From Gymnothorax reevesii (lineage: Eukaryota > Chordata > Actinopteri > Anguilliformes > Muraenidae), in contig CM056578.1 of assembly GCA_029721435.1 (NCBI GenBank), positions 16,628,411 through 16,692,410 on the forward strand: a stretch of DNA of 64,000 bases, read 5' to 3'. The notes beneath the pieces are model-generated. The model did no database searches and had not been told where the DNA came from. It worked only from the letters and a program-made list of their open reading frames with translations. The position numbers and the translations under genes are program-made. Each line of letters begins with the position of its first letter. Position 1 is the stretch's first letter. This document shows, in pieces, positions 1 to 11,170 of this stretch.

Positions 1-112
1 CTTAAACAATGACTTTATCCAGTTCACATGCAAAGTTTTAAGAAATAAATAATAAAAAATCCTGAGAAAGTTAGGCATGAAAGACCATAAAAATCCCCAT
101 TACACCATATGA

Positions 113-326
113 CAGTGTTTCTCAAACCTCTCCTGGAGGACCACCTGCCCTGCCTGTTTTAGGTCTTTCCCTGCCCCAGCACAGGTGATTCAAATAATCA
201 GGATGTTTTCAATGAGCTTTAGAGGGTCAATAACGAGCTGATCATTTGAATCACCTGTGCTAAAACAGGGAAAGATCTAAAACATGCAGGACAGGTGGTC
301 CTCCAGGAGAGGTTTGAGAAGCACTG
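113..326. mobile_element. hAT-type foldback MITE with 8-bp target duplication
   Basis: The ends are cagtgtttctcaaacctctc and its near-perfect inverse; the two arms of roughly 85 bp pair with each other. It is flanked by the identical 8-mer ccatatga at 105-112 and 327-334, the hallmark of hAT insertion. It is non-coding. Confidence 0.9.
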
Positions 327-334
327 CCATATGA

Positions 335-834
335 CCATGTAGCTTATTGTTTCATAATTTCTCAATAATTGTACGGATAAACAAAATGGCAGTACAAGTG
401 AATTTTATGCCACTGACAAAATAAATACTTCAGTCTGTCAGACGACTTCACATCCTTGTCCCTGTTGACAAAAAAAAAATTTCACATTAATGACACTACG
501 AACACTGGTCTTATCCATGATATGTGCTGTGTATGTCCATTGTATGGATTTTACATGCACTGATTATCAGTTAACCAAGTGAATAACTGGCTACCACATG
601 CCAATTGATAATCAATGATTATCAGTTAACTATTGTGTGCAATAGATCAAAACTGCCCACCTACCTCGTTATTCTGGTTTCACCGCGATCTTCTCACCCT
701 GTTATGCAAAATATCAGAAAATAGTTTGCCAACAATATCACACATTATGCTGAAGCTTGTATTGCATTACATGCAACATAGTCTGCAAAAAATTCTGCGG
801 CATGATAATGGGATGAATGACTCGCCGCAAGAAA
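335..834. other. No feature seen
   Basis: AT-rich DNA without credible coding signal. Confidence 0.5.
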
Positions 835-1122
835 ATTGTGGGTCTGAATCAGGCCTGGGGCCGTTTGGTGTGGACTGTGCACATTCTCCCCTTGTTCCTG
901 TGGGTTTCCTCTGAAAACTCTGGCTTTCTCTCACACTCCGAAAACATGCCATTCTTGCTAATTGGAGACTATAAATTGCGTACAAGTATGAGAGCGTGAA
1001 TGAAGTGTGATTCCTGAGATGGATTGGCGGACAGTCCAGATTCCCGCTGAATGGTGGGATTGACTCCAGGCACCTCCACCACTCTGCTGAGGAGGCTATT
1101 TATTTATTTATTTATTTGCTTT
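835..1122. repeat. Degraded teleost dispersed repeat ending in (ATTT)n
   Basis: Reads like a worn copy of the repeat with gggtctgaatcaggcctggg, a cattctcccc segment and an attggagactataaattg segment, seen again at 63245-63485. An (ATTT)n run lies at about 1098-1120. The class is uncertain. Confidence 0.5.
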
Positions 1123-2929
1123 GAGTGACTTAAGCATGACCTGTCCTACACTGTTTTTGATTGATATACCCTGATATTAGTTACCTAACTCTAGCCAGTC
1201 TCACTCTGCATGCCTAACCTGACCAATAAAAGCAACGCGCACTAGCCAATCAAAGGCTGAGTAGAATTCGCCATCCTTTGAAAAATAATTGGGCTCTGTG
1301 GAAAAACACAAGTGAGATAATGGTGGACTGATTGCGAACTGGCCGTTTGCAAGATGAGATTTTGGATACGGGGGCAGGAGATCCAGTGTGAACACAGTTA
1401 AGACAGAATCGGTTGCGGTTATGCAGCTGAAATATTTGGTCCCGTACATGAAATAGTGCTATTACTGCATCTCTTGTTATACAGAAAGTTCCCGCGTACA
1501 GTTTTCTTGCAAAATCTTTTTTTTTTTTTGTTTGTTTGTTACGGTGAACACTGCTAGGCAGCACTTTTTTCAATTTGGCTATGAAACAGTACATTTTGTA
1601 AGATGCACAGTGTGCGTGAGCTTGTATAAACAGTGCTGATGTATTTATCTTCTGGCACCTGAAGGTGAATTTGCTGGGTTGGCAGTTATTTGGCCACAGA
1701 GATTTTTACTTTAATGCAGTAGAGCAGAATAAAGGAAAAGGAGATGGCAGGAAAGTCCTGACTCGCTCGTTGTGATTCATATGTGCTGCAACACTTTTGA
1801 CTTCAATTGAATTATTTTCAGTTTATTTGAAGGTCACATAGATTGTTTATGACAACGCCCTGATGCCTGTAAAACACTGTTTTGTGTCTAGTAGAGAGAG
1901 AGAGAAAAAAAAAAAACAAGCGCACAAATTTAGTGGTTTGATTGGACAGTGAGTTTATGGAAATGAGGCCCGGCACTGATTGGCTGTCTCTCTAAACTGA
2001 AGCGTACAATGGCGACTGAGATTAAAACCTGGATGTACACGGCAAAAAACAAAATCTCACAGAACATTGTAATCTTGTATTCAGACTTACACACAACGCT
2101 ATTACCTCATGTCTTTGAAAAATGAATTATGCCACTTATTTAAAGTAATTCCAAGATTGGTCTATCGGGAAGGGTAATTTCAATCACCCCATGGACAAGC
2201 CTAGATATATGTCAAAATTACTGCAAATAACTGGAAGAAATAATTTTACTGAGAGGAAAAAAAAAGATAATAGAAATATTTATAAATCTAAATACAAGAT
2301 TAAAATGCTTGGTGAGCATTAGCACTTGCAGTGTACCGGGCTGCACCACGCAAATGACTCCCCAAGTGGTCAATAGGAGCACAGATTTAAAAGGGGTTGT
2401 TCAAGCACTTGATTCTCAGAAAGGGTCCTGAGACTCTCCTACCTGCCATTTTGCCAGATATTAGAAGGAAGATCGCAGTACGTGTTGAAGAGCAAGGAAA
2501 AGGGCCTTTTGTAACATTGGACCTTTAATGCATTATCTGCATCTGTTCAATTTTCCTGTGGTAGCATTTACTGGATGTCATTTGCGGCATCTGGAGTTGT
2601 GCCTATAATTGGACAACTATAGCTTTGCAGTAGCTCACACCGATGCATTAAATTGTATCAATGATTGACGATGGTTGCCAGTTTTCAATCAGTGTATCTG
2701 ACTGACAGGATATTATATGCAGTGGTAATCAACTCAGTTTCTGCAGATCTACCATCTTGTCGGTTTTCACACTAACACTTGTGAACGCACCTCATTCATC
2801 AGCGGTCAGGTGTGCCAAATCAGGGTTGAAATTGAAATCTTCCAAGATGTTAGATCTCCGGGGTGTGGGTTGCTTACCAATGTAAGAGTTACACAAATAC
2901 TAACATAGTATTTTAAACTCGGTGTCCCA
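1123..2929. other. Downstream flank of il12b, no gene seen
   Basis: AT-rich non-coding sequence. The only open frames are short, overlap on both strands and have no recognisable motif. Confidence 0.5.
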
Positions 2930-3115
2930 TCCATTCCTCCTTCCATCTATTATCCAACCTGTCTGATTTATTCCTGAACAGGGCTGGGTCTGAAGTTTAT
3001 GCCAGCACGCTGTAGATGAGAGGCAGCGACAAAACCTCAACTGCTTACCAATCTATCGTAGGGCTCACACACCATTCATTTCCTCACTCACTCATACCTA
3101 TGGCTAATTAAAGAC
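2930..3115. repeat. Fragment of teleost dispersed repeat
   Basis: Carries the attatccaacctg and agggctcacacaccattc landmarks also seen near 23260-23380, consistent with the same dispersed family. Class not certain. Confidence 0.4.
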
Positions 3116-3414
3116 CCTCGTACTGAAGCACTTAAGTCATAAAATGTCTATTTTGAGGAAAAAAAGGGTCTGAAAATATAATATATAGATTCATATATTC
3201 TAATAATCGTAGACCCCAGAGAATAAAGTACCGAAGTCACAAAATGTCTATTTTGAGAAAATTGTGTGGAATGAGCTTAAAGAAAATAAGGTCAAATTAT
3301 TTTTTAAAGTGCTGTGAACACAAAATCATTTTAGTTGGCATTATCAAATTTTTTTTAGGTTTCCACAAAACATTTGTGTTCACCAGACTTTTCAGGGTTT
3401 ACAGAGTACAGTCT

Positions 3415-3545
3415 CCCATCAGCCCGGCAGGCATGTGTTTTGACTATAGGAGGAAACCAGAGGCCAGTGGGAGTAGGCACATGACCGCAGGGAGATGATG
3501 CAAACTCCACATGAGAGAGGCTCCCCACCAGAATCACACCCACAA
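3415..3545. repeat. Fragment of teleost dispersed repeat
   Basis: Carries aggaggaaaccagagg, a gatgcaaactcc segment and a cccacaaccttcttg segment, matching the order in the copy at 17000-17160. It would fall in or just beyond the il12b 3' UTR. Confidence 0.5.
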
Positions 3546-3587
3546 CCTTCTTGTAGGGAGCCGACAGCAATATGCAATTCAAGTGAG

Positions 3588-3593
3588 TTTAAT
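3588..3593 (-). promoter_or_regulatory. il12b: Possible il12b polyadenylation signal (ATTAAA)
   Basis: ATTAAA lies on the minus strand about 157 bp past the stop codon, with no AATAAA closer. A hexamer of this kind occurs often by chance in AT-rich DNA, so this is a weak call. Confidence 0.3.
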
Positions 3594-3623
3594 GAAGTGT
3601 GATACTGGCTGGTAAACCAACCA

Positions 3624-3710
3624 GCTTTAAAGGGTATACCTTGGTTATGCCTGCAATTTCTGTGGGGGATGTTGGACAACTCTTGGACAGCTGAATATAC
3701 CCTTTAAAGC
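3624..3710. repeat. 15-bp perfect inverted repeat just past the il12b stop
   Basis: gctttaaagggtata (3624-3638) and its exact reverse complement (3696-3710) flank a 57-bp spacer, 40 bp downstream of the stop codon. If transcribed in the 3' UTR it could form a stem-loop. It may instead be the ends of a tiny mobile element. Confidence 0.75.
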
Positions 3711-3749
3711 TCACTTTAAAAAGAGTGACAAAGTTTGCAAAATGGCATC

Positions 3750-3869
3750 TCACTCGTATTGGCTCCAGTCGCTCCACCCAGAGTTACACAGCTCATCCTG
3801 GGCTCTGACACAGAGGCGGAATTCCTTCCTGTTGGCAACTGTGTACGTCCGATTCCCAGTGCGGATCAC
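3750..3869 (-). CDS. il12b: il12b last coding exon with the WSXWS motif
   Basis: Encodes VIRTGNRTYTVANRKEF, then LCVRAQDELCNSGWSDWSQYE and a TGA stop at 3752-3750. The VRAQD and WSDWS motifs match the C-terminus of p40 (human SVRAQD ... SWSEWAS). The acceptor is ccctgttgctcag in phase 0, joining to KHAE of the previous exon. It is separated from that exon by a 2.1 kb intron, about 1.5 kb of which is transposon. Confidence 0.93.
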   Translation of the reverse strand: MIRTGNRTYTVANRKEFRLCVRAQDELCNSGWSDWSQYE

Positions 3870-6800
3870 CTGAGCAACAGGGGGGGAAAAGAATTCCCAT
3901 CAACATCACTCCCGCCCAGTTAAACTGCCTTCTCATTCCAGAGGACACACTGCAGTCCATAAAAATAGTAGAAAAATGGAGCAGTGACACCATATTAGTC
4001 TCTACTCACTTCACACAAGTAAATACCCAACATTGACCCTCGTCCAACCAGATTTTTTCCTGTCGCACAAAAACGTTAACAGATATGATCTAATGCTTCT
4101 AGGTAATTGTTCATTCATCCTTTGTGCTCATTTTCATGAAAAAGCGATGAGAGAACCTCACCCCCCGGGGGTATGGTAGGCCGTCAAAGTCAAAGGGTAC
4201 GGGGGGTGGTTGCCACCAGCGTCAATTTTTGCCTGTTTTTGATACAAAATATGCTTACAAATTAGTTGCAAATAGTATGCTGTTATCATGTTTCATGGTC
4301 AAAGAACTTTGTAGACCACACTGATTTGATTTATTGATGTAGCTTGTCCTTGTATTAGTAAATCTTGGAATTACAATGACCGGCAGTGACCAGTAACCTT
4401 GAAGTGATCTTCACCTAATAATATATGAAGTGCATGACAGACATACTTTTACTTCTGTGTTTGACTGGTTACTGTACTGTTTTCTATTTTTATACTGTGC
4501 TATAGGCCTACTATTATACAAGGTCATAGAATTGTTCATAAAGTTGTTCTCATAATTCATAAACCTCTTATGCAAGTGTATTCTATCATAGGGAAAAACA
4601 AAGTAAAAGTGAAAAAATGTTCAGAAAACTTTGTTTTCCTTTTGTGTGTTTTTTTTTCCCAAAATGAGTTATTTATGACATCATAGTAATGTCAAATTTA
4701 TGTTACTTATGAGTTTATAACATTTATGATACTACAATTAATATTTTTGTATTATCAGTAGTTCCAAAGGTTACAGAAAGTTACTTATTTTCAGCTAAAA
4801 CTAATAAAAATATTAAAAAAACAAGGATTTTTGTCATTTTTGTCATTTTTATGTTTTTTCCTAATATGGTGTTGGTTATGACGTCACCATGACATCATAA
4901 TGTTCAAATGTGTTTTATTTGGAGCTGCCGGGTGGCTCACACGGTAGTGCAGAGGTGATCACCGCGACGCCGGTTCGAGCCTCGGCGTACCCACCGGCAG
5001 GTCGGCAGCTTTTTCAGAGTAGCGCACAATTGGCTATCGCGCTACAGGGTTTCAAATTGGGAAGGGACTGCCGGATTTGGGTATTCGATAACAGCTTTAT
5101 TCGTTGGCCAGACGGGCGCTCGTCAGGAAGACTCCGGCTTGGTTCATGTCCGGGTATCCTCCGCCCTAGTTCTGAACTTGCGAAGATTCAACCAGCGAGT
5201 GTATAAGAATCAGTGGCAGACAGGCACGTGCTTCGGAGGAGAGCCGTGAACTGTCTCACTATCCTGAGTTGGCAGCAAGGGGTCGCATACGAGCAAGCTT
5301 TGTACATACTTCCCCAATTGGGCATTCCAAATTCGGGTGGGATTGGAGATGCCAAATTTTTATTAAAAAAAAAAAAAGTGTTTTATTTGTATTTCATTTG
5401 AAGATAGGACACTGATACTAAACAAGATGATGTTTATGGCTGAATTTTGAAATAATCTGGGGGTGGTAACCACCGCCCCCCCGGTCGGAGTTGTCTTAGA
5501 AAAACCCCTGGTTGGACGAGGGTTAAATACATCACTGCTATCTATCTGAATCAAAGCGACATAAGACTAAGATAATAGACTAAGCAGAGGCCAACGCTCT
5601 CAGTCCAACATGGGGGTTACAGGCTCGGGCCAAACAACTGTGGTGATCTAGCTGTGGTTGGGCTTCCTGAAGGCCAGTTACCCAGCATGCCCATTTGGCT
5701 ACACAGGCTGCCCAACAAGTTCAAGCTCACAGCTTCAGTTTTAAGTTTGTATTCATATTTTCCGGTCCAATGTGCTTGAGTGCACAGCCAGAAAGCTAGA
5801 GTTTTGTTCATGACCCATTACTTATCAACTGCGTTGTAGTTACAGCCCCCAACCACCACCACCACAGCAAATAAGGGCTTCCCAGCAGTGGCATAGCTGT
5901 TAAATCCAGCCCCCCCCCCCCATATCAAACATGGCAGCCCTCTTCAGCCATAAACTCTCAGACCATCGGCCCTGCTCACCTCAGCGTGTTTGAAATCACA
6001 GCCATCCTCCTTCTTGAGGGGTACCACCTTGACCTGAAAGGTCAGGGGGAAGTAAGACTCTGGCGTGCTCCATGTCTTGGGGTACTCCATTTCAAACGTG
6101 TTGCCGTTGGTCCTGGTGATACCCACCTTGTCTGGTTTGACTGGTGCAGCAGGGTGATGACAAAGAACACGATGGTTAGAATTTGGCCCCTTTTTCTGTG
6201 TTTGACTTTTATCATAAAGACAAAGAATGTTCCTAAACAAGTATCTTACATTTAAATGACTGGAATCACATTGAATTACATTAAATTACAATTACAAGTA
6301 GATAGTCCAGTCGCCCGTGACTGTATGGGTGTAGCCCCCTGAGTGTCCGCTTAAAATATCTTGAAAATTCTGACCTAAAAAGCCACACACTGAAACATCC
6401 CATGGCAATAAAAATCAGTAGATGCTGTGACCTATCCATAATCAATGCTAACGCCTAATATCAAAGGAATCGGTTGAAATTTGTGGCCAGTAGAGCTTCC
6501 ACAAAAAAAATCTCCATGAATAGAGCAGCGAAACAATGACCATGAATCCATACCTGACTTAGTCTGGGAGCTAATTACAACTCCAACCATATAACTACCA
6601 GTCTTACAGAGTACAAAAAGACAAAATAGAAATCCCTGTAAAAGGGGAGAAAATGGATTTTATACGCACATACCTAAGCACAGTATGTCCATAAATATAA
6701 CATTCAGTCATGACTCTTGAAGCTTAAATCAAGAGGACACGGTTACAGAAAGTGGAGAATTTGTGAGAGATGCGCCAAATCTGACCTTTTCAAAACAAAT

Positions 6801-9755
6801 CACCTGACACTCAACATGTGACCAATAGGATTTCCACTTTTACCAATGGAATTCATTGCCGATATTGTCCCCACAAATTATCACAAGCTGGGACAAAACG
6901 TCTCAAAAAACTGAAATTGTGAAATGCTCTCAACGACAAACTACAGGAGGAGTAGATGGTTCCTTTTCGAAAGGGCACTTATCGGCATTGGGCTGCTTCC
7001 TTTTCTCAAAATTTTTTGCTTCGTTTTATTTCAGTTTGAGTATAAACGTTTTCAACCACTTTCAGTTGCCTTCCTTTACAGATACGGGCAAAAACTGAGT
7101 GGGCCTGCATGTTGAAACCATATCTGCATGAACGGACGGCAACTGCAGAACTGATAAGTTACCTGAGGGGGGCAGCGTTTCACCATAAATAAGCTAACGC
7201 AGGATACCGTCGGTATACAGCAACTGAAGTGCTTTCAAATATTTGATCATGTTACTCTCTCTCTCTGTTGAGCCACGATTTGATGTTTCTGGACACTGGA
7301 AGGCTGGATATTATTTCTTCGAAATTTTACTTGCCTCTCCTTGCAAACGTAAAGTGTGACGCTTCAATCTTTAATTCCTTTTTTTCCCATTGCTTACCTC
7401 TGAATTCAACAGTTGTTTGTCAAGAAAGTCATGGGCTCTACAGATTTGTATTATTGCCTGCCAATTGATTCTTCAGTCAACAAGGGTCAAACACATTTGC
7501 TAACTCATTTCACCTTGTTATTTGAAGGGCATTTTGCAAAGCAGGAGTACTGTGTTAGGTGGATTACTGCAGTCAAGTAGACCTGGGACAGCAATTTTTA
7601 TTTTAGTCCAGGTTGGTCATTGTACCACGGTTTATTCAGGTTCGCAGGTGGTTAGGCAATTTAAGCCCAAAGGTTCACAAAGCAGGATTACTGGCTTGGG
7701 GTGTTTACCCTTACCTGAAAAAAGCCACTCCAAAAGCTAGTTTTTGTAGTAGCCGAACTGTAATACACCGGACTTCACTTAGCTTGGTCTTGATTGAACA
7801 CCCTCATTTGTTATTTAGATGCTGTTGTGCTTAGCTATAACAAAAACCTGCACCCACACTGGCCCTTTGAGGATAAGATTGGACCCCATCAGGTGATAGA
7901 ACTAAGTAAAGTCGGGAACCCTGTGAAACTGGATCAGACTAATATAAAAAGTGCCGATGCACATATTATTCGGAGCAGTAATCCAGCCTTCACAGTAAAC
8001 TTGCTTTGTCAAGTACACCCTGCTCTTGAAACGTAACCATGGTTTGGCTTCATTGAGGATACATAGTTTTGCTGGTAGCCGATTCCAGCAGAACAGGCAG
8101 TTGAGAGGTTCTCACCTATTTCTGTGATGGTGAATTGGCTGCTGTACTCCTCCAGGCGGTACATATATCGGACCCAGACACTGAGGTAAATGTAGTCCAT
8201 CTCCTCAGCGTAGGAGCATTGGAACTGGTCCAGGCAGGTAATGCCGGATCTGTCCTCATCCACCGAGCAGGTAACGTTGTCCTTTCCAGGTGACCTGCGA
8301 GGCCGAGAAATTCTTGAATGCTGCGAGTGGAAAGCGCTTCTCGAGTTTCATGCAATGATGTGAAACACTATTATGTTGCCTTATTGCCCCCAAATTTTTT
8401 GGAATATCAATTTTCTGTAAAATGCCTTTTATAGGAGCATTTTCTGCACAAATTCACAAAAGGGCCACTGCCTCTGGGTATATAGTAGTTTATACAGACA
8501 CTATATTTGAAGTCATTTTAATGTGCATTCATATTGCATAATTGCCTTGTTGGTTTGGGGCAGTTTTCTATGATTTAGGCTATCGGACCCTTAGTTCCAG
8601 TGAGGGAAAGTCTTAATGCCACAGCATACACCCTCATTCTCAATGATGATTCAGTGCTCCTCCGACAGTTTGGAGAATGCCCAATGCCCTTGTCTGTTTG
8701 TTTCAGCGTGACAATACCCCGGAACACATCAAGACCCTCACAGAAATAATGCTGTCAGTAAAAATGATGAACAATTTGATTGGCCTGGACAGAGTCCTGA
8801 CCTCAACCACATCCAACACCTTTGAGATCAATTCAAAAGTTATCTGAGATCCAGGTCTCGTGTCCAACATTAGTGCCTGACTTCACTGCCGCTGAATGGC
8901 ACTTAAGCCCCACAGAAGAGCTCCGGTATCTAGTATAAATACCACCTGGGAAAGTGAAAACTGCTTTGACAACAAAAAGTGGATCCATATCATATTAGCG
9001 CTATTTGGATGTGGTGATGAATGTCATATGTCTACATACTTCAGGCCATGTAGTGTATGAGTGTTTTTAATTGCACTGAGAAGCATGTCATTGGTTTTGT
9101 TTAAGAGTCAGTCTAGCAGTGACTGTGTGTTTATAAGAAAACTACAGCTGCACAGCACTCCAGACAATGTGTATTCAAATAAAATTCATCTTTGATTCCA
9201 TCTGACAACTAAATGTAAGCAATAGACATTTTCTGAGCATACTTAGTATGGCGTGTACGTTTCAATTATTGCAGAGGTCTTAAATTTAGTCTTAGTAATG
9301 CCCAAAGTAAAAGTCTGATTTTGATTGAATTTGAATCCTCACGTGTCATCACATCCCTGAGTGTCAAGAGTGCATTTGGCTCTACATAAAGACACACTGG
9401 CGTGTTTTCCACAAGGTCCTTATCCACCCGACATTGGCATAATGCAATATAATAGCTGTGATATAGCTATCATTTGTATCAACAATGACAGACAGTAATG
9501 GTTACGTTACATTACAGAGGTGGTAAAAAGGCTGTAAATGTTCAGACATACCGCTTAGCGCTGACATGCACCACTGCTCCCTCTCGATTAGGACTCCATC
9601 GCCAAGAGCAATGGAAAACCCCACTGTAGTTTCTGGATATACAGCTTATATAGTCTGGGCATAGAATTACATAAAAATAAAGATTAGTCTACAGAATGAA
9701 TGAATGAATAAATGAATGAATAAGATCAGGTCTAAGGTTTCTGGTGTCTTTCTAT

Positions 9756-9810
<55 letters not shown>

Positions 9811-10056
9811 ATAAGTGACAGTCAATTTTCTGCATCAGTATGTGTCCCCAGGGTGTGGCGGGGGTGTGTTTTTCTCAGTCTATAGCTGAAAGCTGTAGGC
9901 CTCAGGTCTCAGTTCTGTGAAACAATTACACTGTCAAACAGCTTGGGCGAAATGGGAACTGGCATATAGCTGCAGGCTACTTAATATTCCATAAAAACCC
10001 CTGTGAGCTTTTCCTCAATGCATTCCGTCCTCAGTCTCCCTCTTTTGTAACTGCTC

Positions 10057-10102
<46 letters not shown>

Positions 10103-11101
10103 AGATACACACACACAAACTGTGCAGTGCACAGATTTTTTTTTTTTTATGTACATACTAAGAAAATAGGCAAGAGCTTGTAGGCCACAGTCATGAGAAT
10201 AATTCTTTGCATTGGAATAATGAGTATAAGGGAGTATAAGTATAAGTGGGGACATTTGGTCCTCTCAAGAATACCTGTCCACACACACACACACACACAC
10301 ACACACAAAGAGTAGTACCTATGACCTCAGTCTTCTGCAGAATTTTCCTCTGGTTTTGACTGGGATTCAGCTGCACTAGCACCAGCTGGTTGTTCAGAAG
10401 GGTCCCAGCCTCGTCGTGGCAACTGAAGTCGCCACCCGTCATCTCCTCCACAGTGACGGTGATGCGGTTCCCTTGTTTTGGCATGGGGATGCCCTCGCGC
10501 CTCCATGATATCTGTCTGTTCATGTAAGCTGCTCCACAGAGCAACGGGACCTCAACTGTTTTCTCCAGGTCTTTCTGCACAACAATCACTACAAACAGAA
10601 CACTTCATTTCAATATTGGAGAGTTGAAGACCACAGACCTTAAAAAAACTGCACTGCAGGGCACCGGGACATGAAGCCTCTTCTAGCCTCATCCAGAAAA
10701 CAGATGCCTGCTTACATTTGAATCGATGACATAAAAACTAATAGACGCATATATTACTCATGAGGGTAATGAAAATAGTATGGCTGATCGTGTGTTTAGA
10801 AAACAGATGGTTGTCTGAAATATAGATCTTGAAAGTGGATATTTCACGCTGGGTCTGGACGTAAAGACTCGATTCATTTAGGCCAATCACTTTTTTAAAC
10901 TCGCTTTTACACCTTTTCTGATCTTTAATGGCTTATGACCTGTTTCTGGATTGTGCTCTACAAACCCAATATTCAAACCCAATAACATTTTCAAATCACT
11001 TTTGGCAATATTTTGCTGATGTATTTTTTGCATTATCACTGAAACATATAACATATACCCTATTCCCCAATTCCACGAAGGCCACTCCAGGAAATTTTCA
11101 G

Positions 11102-11170
<69 letters not shown>

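Noticed and set aside
8116..8355. Alternative reading frame for this il12b exon starting MHETREALS
   Set aside because: It is the wrong frame; the correct frame carries the conserved cysteines and joins both neighbours in phase.
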